Assembly: GCA_029259935.1 (NCBI GenBank) | Contig: JAJDEH010000117.1 | Span: 1 to 35,454, forward strand | DNA from: Planctomycetota bacterium | GTDB taxonomy: Bacteria > Planctomycetota > Planctomycetia > Pirellulales > Pirellulaceae | Length of the DNA: 35,454 bases | Direction: 5' to 3' | The notes under the pieces: generated by a model | Databases searched by the model: none | The model's input: only the letters and a program-made list of their open reading frames with translations | What the model was told of the DNA's origin: nothing | Shown: positions 26,050 to 33,849 of the stretch, in pieces | How the letters are laid out: each line of letters begins with the position of its first letter | Position numbering within the stretch: position 1 is the first letter of the stretch | Position numbers and translations under genes: made by a program

Positions 26050-26403
26050 GGGTCGATGTGGCTGGTGTCAGTGCAGTGCATGCCGTGCAAGCACCACGAA
26101 ATGCTTCACCGTCATGAATGCGGCACTATTTGATTCGGCGAACCTCGGCGGGGGATATAAACCACCCATCGTCGGGCAACCTCGCAATCATCCGAAAAAT
26201 GCTGCAGTGGGCCCTCTCGACGAATCGAAACAAGATCCTTCGAGACGTCATACAAGTGGAATAATCGAAACGACTAGAAAAGTTTCTCTTTCTTACTCAA
26301 CTTCCACGATCAGAATTTCCGATACTACCGTTCAGATCGAAATCGTTCTCTTTAGCGGAGCGATATTTATGGCCACCAAGAGTACCAACCCGGTAGAACT
26401 AAA
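26050..26403 (+). other. Upstream region of the beta-barrel gene, with a possible leader ORF
   Basis: About 350 bases separating the divergent MFS and beta-barrel genes. A frame from 26114 to 26425 is not protein-like. Within it an ATG at 26369, 8 bases after CGGAG, opens an 18-codon frame ending at 26425, past the main ATG at 26404. No clear promoter is seen. Confidence 0.4.
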
Positions 26404-26425
26404 ATGGTATTTCCGAAACAGTTGA
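26369..26425 (+). other. 18-codon upstream ORF overlapping the start of the beta-barrel gene
   Basis: The frame reads MATKSTNPVELKWYFRNS and has a better ribosome site (AGCGGAG) than the main gene, whose ATG at 26404 has none. It overlaps the main coding region by 22 bases in another frame, a layout compatible with translational coupling. Confidence 0.35.
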
Positions 26426-27531
26426 AGATCTTGTCGGTCGTCGTTGCACTCGTCGCCTCGGCGTCAACAGCAAGAGGGCAGCACAACATTCAATTTGACC
26501 AGCCCTTTGTTCCAGACGCTCCGATCAGTTCGGACGGGTTCGTGGCTGACCACATCCAACCGTTTATTGATTTCGATGCCTTTGATTACGATTTCCAGTC
26601 CTTTGCTCCCGTGGATCGCAGCTTGTTTGGTGGCGAGACGCCGGAGGGCCGCGTGGGTTTCTTCTTCAACTGGGACCGAATGTATGTCAACATTCCCCGG
26701 GCTCAAGGCGAGCTGACCATGGCGAGCAGCGCGGGGGACTTGAATACGAACTTCGTCGCTCAGAAAAAGGGCGATTGGGTATGGGGAAACCGATTCAATT
26801 CCGGTTACATGACAGAAGAGGACCATGGCTGGTTGTTAAGCCTTTCGCACGTCGAAGGCGGCTATGGTGACACTCCCGCGGAACTGGGCCGTTCGACCAG
26901 ATCGAACTTCTGGAGCGGCGAACTGAACAAGGTCTATCGAATCCCCTTGAAGGGTGGCGCCAACCTCGAGTTCTACGGCGGTGGACGTTACATCTACCTG
27001 AGCGACTTCTCGCTTGAGGATATTGACGCCGCTTGGGAATACCAGGAAGTGCAAAACCAGATCGCGGGTGGCCAGCTCGGCTTGCGTTACTTCAAGCAAA
27101 AAGGCCGCTGGTTGCTGTCCGCCGACTTCCGCACGTTCCTGGGCCACAATACCCAGTTCATGGCCTATCAAGACACGGAGAACCACGTGGCGAGCCTGCC
27201 CCAGGTAAATAATCCGCCCGCGCCACCGAACGAACCCGCGGAAGCATTTATCCCGTTTCGCGACGAACGGCGCTTGGATGAATTTGTCCCGATGGTTGAA
27301 CTACGCCTGGATGCCACCTACTACGTGACTCGCGATTTGGCTCTGAACTTCGGCTTCGACTTCATGCACATGTTCCGAGGAATTGTGCGATCGAATCCGG
27401 AGTTTCCCGGTCTAAACGAAAACCAAACTCCACCGGTACTTGCGGGCGACGGCATCATCCGCTTTCCCACCTTCAATGATAACAATCTCACGTTGCCGGG
27501 AATCGGAATGGGAATCGTGTGGAACCGATAA
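26404..27531 (+). CDS. Exported outer-membrane-type beta-barrel protein
   Basis: A 375-residue protein with a signal peptide (MVFPKQLKILSVVVALVASA, cleavage near ARGQ). The mature part is rich in aromatic and alternating residues typical of outer-membrane strands, such as NLEFYGGGRYIYLSDF, GQLGLRYFKQKGRWLLSADF and VELRLDATYYVTRDLALNF, and it ends in LPGIGMGIVWNR with an aromatic residue close to the C-terminus. The opening segment after the signal (VGFFFNWDRMYVNIPR) recalls the BBP7-like beta-barrel family often annotated in planctomycetes; that name is my recollection. No enzyme motif is visible. It is convergent with the small protein at 27543-27731, 11 bases away. Confidence 0.82.
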   Translation: MVFPKQLKILSVVVALVASASTARGQHNIQFDQPFVPDAPISSDGFVADHIQPFIDFDAFDYDFQSFAPVDRSLFGGETPEGRVGFFFNWDRMYVNIPRAQGELTMASSAGDLNTNFVAQKKGDWVWGNRFNSGYMTEEDHGWLLSLSHVEGGYGDTPAELGRSTRSNFWSGELNKVYRIPLKGGANLEFYGGGRYIYLSDFSLEDIDAAWEYQEVQNQIAGGQLGLRYFKQKGRWLLSADFRTFLGHNTQFMAYQDTENHVASLPQVNNPPAPPNEPAEAFIPFRDERRLDEFVPMVELRLDATYYVTRDLALNFGFDFMHMFRGIVRSNPEFPGLNENQTPPVLAGDGIIRFPTFNDNNLTLPGIGMGIVWNR

Positions 27532-27542
27532 GGTCAGAGGAC

Positions 27543-27731
27543 CTACTCGGCGTTGGCGGCGGTTTGCTTGAGCCTCAGTTCTTCAAGTTCCGTGTAGAGG
27601 CGGTGCCGCAAGGGGCTCTCCGGTCGAAGTTCATCGAGCAGGATTTCTGCTCGCTCAACAAGTTCCGACGTGATTTCAGCGTTGATGAACATCTTACGAA
27701 AACTGCGTTGAACTTCGGATTCGGTAAGCAA
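27543..27731 (-). CDS. Small hypothetical helical protein
   Basis: A 62-residue protein starting at a TTG (27731) with the strong Shine-Dalgarno AAGGAG six bases upstream. The product is polar and helical, for example VQRSFRKMFINAEITSELV and LVERAEILLDELRPESPL, with charged residues spaced as in a short coiled coil. It has no cysteine, signal peptide or membrane helix. The good ribosome site and the amino-acid composition make it a likely gene; its function is unknown. It is convergent with the beta-barrel gene. Confidence 0.65.
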   Translation of the reverse strand: MLTESEVQRSFRKMFINAEITSELVERAEILLDELRPESPLRHRLYTELEELRLKQTAANAE

Positions 27732-28058
27732 AGTTGTCTCCTTGGTGTGGCTGAGGTGGGCGTGAGCTTACGAGCGAGCGACTGACGCCATTCTACGTGG
27801 ATTATTTCTCCACGCAACAGCGACTTCTTCGATCCGAAACGCTTGCCCAGCGCCAGCAAACTGTCGCGTGTGCGGTTTCCAGCGGTCGCTCCTTCTGTGC
27901 CGAACGAGGGCGTTAAAGCGTCTGAATGGCGCGCGTTGACGGAAGGCAAGATCGAGCCGCGGAATCGCCGAGAATGAAGAGGAGCCGATCCCGCTTTCAA
28001 TGGGATGTTCTTCATATCTTGGCAGTGGCTGCCACGTGGCCGCTTTAGGAGCGCAGGG
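27732..28058. other. Intergenic stretch between divergent small genes
   Basis: About 330 bases upstream of both the small helical protein and the next plus-strand gene. A weak hairpin, CGTGGA / TCCACG with a 7-base loop, lies near 27797-27815. A minus-strand frame (27575-28072) crosses it but is not credible. No tRNA-like fold is found. Confidence 0.4.
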
Positions 28059-28820
28059 ATGAACCGCCGCAAGATCTTCTACCTGTTCACGCTGTTGGCC
28101 GCGGGTGGCGGTCCTTTCTTGTTCTTTTCCGACGGACTCAAGGCGCTCAAGGGCAAATGGGATGAAGCGGTGGCTGGCTTTTCAAGCTCGGACGCCGAGC
28201 AAGGAGTGTCGGCCTATAGTCCCCTGCCCAATCTGGCTGTCGACGCCAATTCACGCTCACCGTTTCTTGCCTCCGCGACCGGCGAACCGGGATCGCCTTT
28301 GGCAGTGCCCTCCAATCAAGCCGGTTCGCCATCGATGACGATGGGATATGAGGAAGCGTTCAACTTCAACGCGACTCCCGAGTGGGTTGTCGCGCGTTGG
28401 CCGCGAGTGACAACGGCGCTGGGGAATTTGGAACTGAGCGGCATGCGAGTCGCGCTAGTGACTGGAATTCAGGAAGACGACTTGCACGGTTCCTTGACGT
28501 ATTACTTCGACAAGGACCGCCGGTTACAACGCATTACCTTTCAAGGGCAAACCGGTGAGATGAGAAGGGTCGTGTCCTTCTTTGTTCAACGCCACGGGTT
28601 CCGGGCGGAAAAAACAATCGACGCCGCGCTGTTCACCAAACGCTGGAATGGAAAACCTCGCAGCGTGCTGTGGGTTGGTCACGCGCCCGTGGTGCAAGGC
28701 GACGCATCGTTCTCGCGTCTGGCCGTGCGTTTGGAGGTCAATCGGACCGATGGTGCCTTTCGGCTAAGCCCGGAACTGAGCAACTTTTTGGCCAGCCGCA
28801 AGCAAACGGGGCGCTGGTAA
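28059..28820 (+). CDS. Membrane-anchored hypothetical protein (planctomycete-type)
   Basis: The frame reaches back to 28005, but the ATG at 28059, with AGGAG 7 bases upstream, is clearly the start and gives 253 residues. The N-terminus is a short membrane anchor (MNRRKIFYLFTLLAAGGGPF, then LFFS). A linker of low complexity with many Ser, Pro and Ala follows (about 40-105), then a compact alpha/beta domain (about 110-253) with FNFNATPEWVVARWPRVTTA and LTYYFDKDRRLQRITFQGQ. It resembles the domain now catalogued as DUF6690 in planctomycetes, as far as I recall. No active site is visible. It is convergent, 13 bases apart, with the PDZ protein gene. Confidence 0.75.
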   Translation: MNRRKIFYLFTLLAAGGGPFLFFSDGLKALKGKWDEAVAGFSSSDAEQGVSAYSPLPNLAVDANSRSPFLASATGEPGSPLAVPSNQAGSPSMTMGYEEAFNFNATPEWVVARWPRVTTALGNLELSGMRVALVTGIQEDDLHGSLTYYFDKDRRLQRITFQGQTGEMRRVVSFFVQRHGFRAEKTIDAALFTKRWNGKPRSVLWVGHAPVVQGDASFSRLAVRLEVNRTDGAFRLSPELSNFLASRKQTGRW

Positions 28821-28833
28821 TCACGACCATTCG

Positions 28834-29973
28834 TTAGGCGTCCGGATCGACCTCGCGCGGCGCGGGCGGCGGTGTCTGAAGTTCCTTGATTTTTTGCTGC
28901 AGCAATTCGATTTGCCGTTCCAGTTGTTCAACCCGGGCCCGTAACTCGATCGTTTCCGATGGGTCCGCCACGGGTCGCTCTGGTGGTCGAGCGAGTCCGT
29001 CAGTAATTTCCGGCGCGAACAAATCGATGGCCGCTTCCAGGCGTTCCAAAGCTGGACGGCGACCCGCGGCCGGGCGGCGCCCAAACAGGCCGCGACGTTC
29101 CACGGCTGGACCTTCATCCGCCGTGGGCCTACGAGGTTCGTCAACCGGACGGCTCGCCACGGTCTGCTCACCGACCACGATCATTTTCCGTCCTAATCGC
29201 GGCCCCTGGTAATAAGTCAGTTCGGTGGCCGTGCCAGGCGCGATCCCCTTCATCATGGAAATCAATTCGGCCGAGGAATCGACACGCCTGCCGTTGACCG
29301 CCACGATCGCTGAACCGACCGTCAGTCCCGCTCGTTCCGCGGGCGAGTCGGCATAGACCTTGGTGATGACCGCGCCCCGGGTAACCGGCAGGCCGAACGT
29401 CAATCGTGCTTGTTCCGTCACCGGGATCACGCGAACCCCCAACGCCGATCCGCGCGGGGTCACGGTACCCGCCGGCGCTCGTCTCACTTCTGGAATGTCC
29501 GTTGTGCGCGGCGCGGGATCGAATACATCTTTTGGCTTGTCAGCGATTTTGGGCCGGGCGACCAATCTGACCGTCAGCGATTTGGCAATTCCGCCTCTTA
29601 GCACTTCAAAGATCACTTCTTCGCCGGCACGCAACGGCTGCAAGGCTTTTGCCATATCGTCGGTCGACCGCAACGGCTGGCGGTTGACCGAGAGGATTTG
29701 ATCACCAGGCTTCAGTCCTGCCGCGTCCGCGGGCCCGCCCTTGGTCGTGGACGAAACGGTCAGTCCTTCCGCGCCCTCGGCGGGCTCGTCGACGAAGACT
29801 CCCACGTATCCGGGCTCGCCATCGCCTTTGGATTCGCGATCAGACGCCGGAGGCGGCAGCACGCTTTCAAGCTTCTTTTCTAGCTTCTCTAGCGCGGATT
29901 GAGCCAGTACGGGTTGCCTCGCCGCACCAAAGAAGAGTGTGGCGGCGGTTAAGCAGACGATTGTAAACTTCAT
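28834..29973 (-). CDS. Secreted protein with two PDZ domains and a C-terminal coiled coil
   Basis: A 379-residue exported protein starting at an ATG preceded by AGAGGA. Signal peptide about 1-24 (MKFTIVCLTAATLFFGAARQ, then PVLAQ). PDZ 1 spans about 55-145 (GLKPGDQILSVNRQPL), PDZ 2 about 175-265 (AERAGLTVGSAIVAVNGR). A Pro/Arg-rich region (about 275-335) carries a possible basic stretch, GRRPAAGRRPALERLEA, and the last part (about 340-372) is a coiled coil, IELRARVEQLERQIELLQQK. No trypsin-like or S41 protease is attached, so it is probably a periplasmic adaptor or assembly protein. The gene is apparently monocistronic, divergent from the acetyltransferase at 30106. Confidence 0.88.
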   Translation of the reverse strand: MKFTIVCLTAATLFFGAARQPVLAQSALEKLEKKLESVLPPPASDRESKGDGEPGYVGVFVDEPAEGAEGLTVSSTTKGGPADAAGLKPGDQILSVNRQPLRSTDDMAKALQPLRAGEEVIFEVLRGGIAKSLTVRLVARPKIADKPKDVFDPAPRTTDIPEVRRAPAGTVTPRGSALGVRVIPVTEQARLTFGLPVTRGAVITKVYADSPAERAGLTVGSAIVAVNGRRVDSSAELISMMKGIAPGTATELTYYQGPRLGRKMIVVGEQTVASRPVDEPRRPTADEGPAVERRGLFGRRPAAGRRPALERLEAAIDLFAPEITDGLARPPERPVADPSETIELRARVEQLERQIELLQQKIKELQTPPPAPREVDPDA

Positions 29974-30105
29974 GATCGGATTCCTCTTTTGATTTTGGTC
30001 GACCTACTCTACGGGACTCAGGTCAACCCCCGCACCGTTGACTCATTATAACAATTCGCCGAATCGCGGCTGCCAGATTTTCGACATTTCGCTATCGTTT
30101 AGGCA

Positions 30106-31011
30106 ATGGACGAATCCCCCCAGGTCGGCGTGGCGACTGCCCACGAACAGCGTCTGGCGCTCGGTTTGGTTTTTTCCGGCCAACCGGAAGAAGCTCGGCG
30201 AGGGTTGGTTCGATCCGCATTCAAGACCGCTGCCACGACAGGGCACGGCTTGAACGGCCTGTTGGTGGCACGCCGCCGCGACACCTTGGTGGGTGCCTGC
30301 TGGGCTCAGGTTCTAGCGGGCCGGGCGGGATTCGTTTGGCCCCCGGGACTGGTCGCAAGCGAGCCTCGATCGACGGCCAATTTGCTAATCGAGCAATCCG
30401 ACGCGTATTTGCTCAGCCATCATGTGCAACTCTCGCAGGTATTGTCCGATGGCGGGGACGATGACGATCTGTTATTGACCTGCCAATACCATCATGCCGC
30501 CGACCTGTCGTATTTGGTTTGTTCAAGAGAGCAACTGCCCGCCACGCAGCCAGTCACACCATTGACATTCGAACCCTTTCGCGATGACCAGCGGATGCGA
30601 TTGGAGGAGATCGTCGAGCGAACGTATGAACAAACGATGGACTGTCCAACATTGAACGGCGTCCGCCAGCTCTCCGACGTGATCACGGGCTACCAGAGCG
30701 TCGGTGTCTTCAGCCCCGACCACTGGCTGCTTGTGCGACATGGAGATACGGACGTCGGCTGCCTGTTGCTGGCCGATCATCCCGACGACGATCAGTGGGA
30801 GTTGGTCTATATGGGGGTCGTCCCGGCGGCCCGCGGCAACGGATGGGGCGAGCACATCGCTCGGCATGGCGCTTGGCTGACAAGGGCGGCCGGGCGACGC
30901 CAAATGATGCTCGCTGTCGACGCCACGAACAAACCGGCCCTAGAAGCCTACGGCCGCGTTGGATTTGAAATGGTGACCCAGCGCTCGGTGTATCTGAAAG
31001 TTCTCACCTGA
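30106..31011 (+). CDS. Tandem GNAT-family acetyltransferase
   Basis: A 301-residue protein made of two GNAT-like halves. The C-terminal half (about 150-301) is a complete GNAT domain with the acetyl-CoA loop VVPAARGNGWGEH (238-250; R/Q-x-x-G-x-G/A type) and the closing ALEAYGRVGFEMVTQRSVYL. The N-terminal half (about 1-140) shows the GNAT strand order (LNGLLVARRRDTLVGACWAQ) but lacks the loop, so it is probably inactive. The layout is like that of mycothiol synthase MshD, yet planctomycetes are not known to make mycothiol, so the substrate is open. Acyl-CoA-dependent acetylation is likely. The TGA overlaps an ATG (TGATG), but the following frame is not credible. Confidence 0.83.
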   Translation: MDESPQVGVATAHEQRLALGLVFSGQPEEARRGLVRSAFKTAATTGHGLNGLLVARRRDTLVGACWAQVLAGRAGFVWPPGLVASEPRSTANLLIEQSDAYLLSHHVQLSQVLSDGGDDDDLLLTCQYHHAADLSYLVCSREQLPATQPVTPLTFEPFRDDQRMRLEEIVERTYEQTMDCPTLNGVRQLSDVITGYQSVGVFSPDHWLLVRHGDTDVGCLLLADHPDDDQWELVYMGVVPAARGNGWGEHIARHGAWLTRAAGRRQMMLAVDATNKPALEAYGRVGFEMVTQRSVYLKVLT

Positions 31012-31493
31012 TGCCGCGCGGCCCGAGGCGGCGAACGATAGCCAAGAAGGCCGCGACTCTTAGCGACTTAGCACCTATGCCGATGTGCCAGCGTTGCCGA
31101 GGCGTTGGCAGAAACGCGAGCCGGCCGAGTTGCCAGGGACTGTCCATTGTGAAGCAATTTGTGGACGAAGTGACCCGGCATTTCCGCTGGGGTGCTCGTC
31201 TCCTCAGGCGGCAGCCTATCTTGGCATTGACAAGATTTCGGCAAAACCTCATCTTTCGCGGGCTAAGCGAAGCCACCGTGGGAGGCTCTCACCAATCCGC
31301 CAAGGTGTTCGCCGCAAACCACTTACAACTGCGACCCAATTTCTCAAGCACCCTTTAACTAAGCTTCAAGGGGGCGATTTGTCACCCATGAGCGCGAAGT
31401 GGCTTGGAAAGCGTGGTCATTTGCCGCGAAAACCAAGACCGCCTGCCTGTTGTGCTGCACTAATAGATGCAGGGAGTTTCAGAACCGCTGGAC

Positions 31494-31522
31494 GAATTGG
31501 AGTCGAAGAATTCGACTAATTC
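31494..31522 (+). promoter_or_regulatory. Hairpin just upstream of the permease ribosome site
   Basis: AGTCGAA (31501-31507) and TTCGACT (31511-31517) form a perfect 7-bp stem with a GAA loop. Outside it GAATT (31494-31498) pairs with AATTC (31518-31522) across a GG bulge. It ends one base before the Shine-Dalgarno at 31523-31530 and so could influence ribosome access. Confidence 0.55.
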
Positions 31523-31564
31523 AAGGAGGTTTCTGCCTCACTCAAACAAATTGAGGCAGCCATC
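31523..31564 (+). promoter_or_regulatory. Shine-Dalgarno separated from the start codon by a hairpin
   Basis: AAGGAGGT (31523-31530) is a perfect Shine-Dalgarno, yet the permease ATG is at 31565, 34 bases on. Between them CTGCCTCA (31533-31540) and TGAGGCAG (31552-31559) form a perfect 8-bp stem with an 11-base loop. With the hairpin folded the functional distance would be about 7 bases, the normal spacing. No ATG, GTG or TTG lies in frame closer to the Shine-Dalgarno. Confidence 0.6.
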
Positions 31565-32437
31565 ATGTCATCCGCATCTTCCGGCGTTTCCTCCGCCCGA
31601 GTTACGACCGTCATCAAGCCGCGATCGGGTTGGCAAGGCGTCGACCTGCGCGAGCTGTGGAAGTATCGCGAATTGTTGTTGTTCCTGGGACTGCGCGATA
31701 TTCAGGTACGTTACAAACAGACCGTCTTGGGTGCGGCCTGGGCCATCATCCAACCGGTGACGACCATGGTTGTGTTCACTATCTTCTTTGGCAACTTGGG
31801 CGGCATGTCGGACAAGCTGTGTGAGTTACCTGCCTTTGCCGGTATTCCCTATGCCGTGTTCATATACTCCGGATTGTTGCCTTGGACCTTTTGCGCGGCA
31901 GCGATTTCGCAAGCCGCGCAAAGCGTCGTCGGCAACAGCAACTTGGTCAGCCGAGTCTACTTTCCACGATTGATCATTCCCGCCTCGTCCGTGGGAAGCA
32001 CTTTGGTCGATTTTGCGATCTCGATGTGCGTTATGTTCTGCCTGATGATTGGCTTTGGCGTAGCCTTTCCGTTCCAAATGCTGTTGATCCCCATCTTCAC
32101 CGTGACGGCATTCCTGACCGTCGTGGGCGTGGGCAGCCTGTTGGCGGCGTTGAACGTCACCTACCGCGACTTTCGCTACGTGATTCCATTCATGGTCCAG
32201 TTGTGGATGTTCGCCAGCCCCGTGGTGTTTCCTCTGGAATTCGTGCCGGCAGAGTGGCGGCCGCTTTACTCGCTGAACCCGATGGTGGGCGTGATCAGCG
32301 GCTTTCGGTCGTCGATTTTGGGCTCGCCGTTTCATTGGGATTGTATCGCGATCTCGGGCGCGGTTACGATCGCCGTGTTTCTGGCGGGCGTCATGTATTT
32401 TCGTCGTGTCGAACAACGATTTGCCGACATCATTTGA
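31565..32437 (+). CDS. ABC-2 type polysaccharide export permease (Wzm/TagG type)
   Basis: Membrane subunit of an ABC transporter that moves lipid-linked polysaccharide (O-antigen, capsule or teichoic-acid-like) across the inner membrane. The 290-residue protein has six hydrophobic segments and the family features: the amphipathic opening YRELLLFLGLRDIQVRYKQT, LGAAWAIIQPVTTMVVFTIFF, the loop VTYRDFRYVIPFMVQLW and the signature SPVVFPLEFVP followed by YSLNPMVGVISGFR. The next gene encodes the ATPase subunit and overlaps the end of this one by 32 bases, so both subunits should be made together. Translation seems to start from a Shine-Dalgarno followed by a hairpin. The exported polymer is not known. 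Confidence 0.95.
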   Translation: MSSASSGVSSARVTTVIKPRSGWQGVDLRELWKYRELLLFLGLRDIQVRYKQTVLGAAWAIIQPVTTMVVFTIFFGNLGGMSDKLCELPAFAGIPYAVFIYSGLLPWTFCAAAISQAAQSVVGNSNLVSRVYFPRLIIPASSVGSTLVDFAISMCVMFCLMIGFGVAFPFQMLLIPIFTVTAFLTVVGVGSLLAALNVTYRDFRYVIPFMVQLWMFASPVVFPLEFVPAEWRPLYSLNPMVGVISGFRSSILGSPFHWDCIAISGAVTIAVFLAGVMYFRRVEQRFADII

Positions 32438-33746
32438 GCCTTCAGCACAACTAGAGCATCAACCAACGGTTCGCAAATTGACTAACACCAGCATCCAAGT
32501 CGAAGGTCTGGGCAAGCAATATCAGCTTGGTGCCCCTTCGACTAGATACAAAACCTTGCGCGAGTCGCTGATGAGTCTCGCCAGTTCGCCCTGGCGGCGG
32601 TTCCGAAAATTGACCGGAAAGACCGGCGACGATGAGCGATTTTGGGCGCTGCGCGATGTGAGCTTTGACGTCTCCGCCGGCGAAGTGGTCGGCATCATTG
32701 GACATAACGGAGCGGGCAAGAGTACGTTGCTCAAGATTCTCTCGCGGATCACGATTCCCACGACGGGCATGGCCAAGCTGACGGGCCGCATCGCCAGTCT
32801 GTTGGAGATCGGCACCGGCTTTCATCCCGAACTGACGGGCCGCGAAAACATTTTTCTCAATGGCGCGATTTTGGGCATGTCCCGCGCGGAGATCAAACGC
32901 AACTTCGACGCCATTGTCGACTTTGCAAGCGTCGAAACATTCCTTGACACTCCGGTGAAACGTTATTCGTCCGGAATGTTCGTCCGCCTGGCTTTCGCGG
33001 TGGCGGCGCATTTGGAAAGCGAAATCCTGGTCGTCGACGAGGTGCTGGCGGTGGGCGATGCGGCGTTTCAAAAGAAGTGCATGGATAAGATGAAGGAGGT
33101 CGGCCAAACCGGCCAAACGATCCTCTTTGTTAGCCACAACATGGCGACCATTCGGACGGTTTGCAAGCGATCCATCGTGCTGGATAAAGGGCGGATGATT
33201 GCCAACGCGCCGACCGACGAAGCAGTGCGGCTGTATTTGAGCGAAACTTGCCAGCACGACGGCTTCGAGCGGCCAAAACAAAAGGACGGCACGGCGACAC
33301 TGGTGCAAGGCCGATTGGTTTCGGAAGCCACCGATCATGATGCCCGACTCCACGTTTCGCTGAAGATTGCTTGTACTCAGCGTTGCCGCGTGGCTCTCGA
33401 TGTTCGCTTGAAAGACAACATGGGTTCGCCGGTGGGGTTTGGTTCCTTTGGGACCCTGAGCCCGCCAGAGATGATCGAATTGGGCGGAGAGACCACGGAT
33501 CTGTCGTTCGATCTGGTGACGAAGGATCTGGCCACCGGCGACTACTCCATCAGCTTTGATCTAACCGCGCCCGGAAGGGCCCATTTTGACCGAGTCGAAA
33601 ACGCAATGTCCTTTGAATTGCGACGCCAGCCGCAAGAAGGACGGGTGCATCCAGTACAGCAACCTTGGGGCTACGGCAGTTGGGAACTGTCGTTGGCCCA
33701 CTTGCAAGTCGAATCATGTTCCGACACTTCACGAACGGCCGCCTGA
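32406..33746 (+). CDS. Polysaccharide ABC transporter ATPase with C-terminal Wzt-like domain
   Basis: ATPase partner of the permease. It starts at a GTG (32406) inside the permease gene, a 32-base overlap pointing to coupled translation; an in-frame start further in cannot be excluded. The 446-residue protein has a nucleotide-binding domain with Walker A GHNGAGKST (99-107), signature YSSGMFVRLAFA (187-198, a variant of LSGGQ typical for this family), Walker B ILVVDE (207-212) and an H-loop in FVSHNMATIRTVC. After the ATPase comes a beta-rich C-terminal domain (about 300-430) in the position of the Wzt substrate-binding domain, which recognises the terminal modification of the polymer. A methyltransferase follows in the operon and could produce such a cap; this is inference. 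Confidence 0.95.
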   Translation: MSNNDLPTSFEPSAQLEHQPTVRKLTNTSIQVEGLGKQYQLGAPSTRYKTLRESLMSLASSPWRRFRKLTGKTGDDERFWALRDVSFDVSAGEVVGIIGHNGAGKSTLLKILSRITIPTTGMAKLTGRIASLLEIGTGFHPELTGRENIFLNGAILGMSRAEIKRNFDAIVDFASVETFLDTPVKRYSSGMFVRLAFAVAAHLESEILVVDEVLAVGDAAFQKKCMDKMKEVGQTGQTILFVSHNMATIRTVCKRSIVLDKGRMIANAPTDEAVRLYLSETCQHDGFERPKQKDGTATLVQGRLVSEATDHDARLHVSLKIACTQRCRVALDVRLKDNMGSPVGFGSFGTLSPPEMIELGGETTDLSFDLVTKDLATGDYSISFDLTAPGRAHFDRVENAMSFELRRQPQEGRVHPVQQPWGYGSWELSLAHLQVESCSDTSRTAA

Positions 33747-33849
33747 TCCTCGGCGTCAAGGAATCGTTGTCCCACGCCGCCAACACTTGAACCACGGGAG
33801 ATGCCGTTTTCGCAGTCCGCGACGGACTGCAAAGCAGCACGAGCAAGAT

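Larger units (their letters stand above)
31012..31564 (+). other. Long leader and intergenic region of the polysaccharide export cluster
   Basis: About 550 bases with no credible gene: the frames at 31011-31358 and 31085-31519 are Arg-, Cys- and Pro-rich and unlike proteins. A TTGACA at 31227-31232 has only a poor -10 partner 17 bases on (CATCTT, 31250-31255). The last 70 bases hold two hairpins and a perfect Shine-Dalgarno. Confidence 0.5.

Noticed and set aside
26114..26425. 103-codon frame upstream of the beta-barrel gene
   Set aside because: Composition not protein-like; only its last 18 codons, with their own ribosome site, were kept as a possible leader frame.
27575..28072. 165-codon minus-strand frame with the phrase AGNRTRD
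   Set aside because: It overlaps the small helical protein, is Arg/Ser-rich, and phrases of this kind are common in spurious ORF translations.
31011..31519. Two plus-strand frames after the acetyltransferase, one starting in a TGATG overlap
   Set aside because: The overlap suggests coupling, but the products are Arg-, Cys- and Pro-rich without any hydrophobic core or family.
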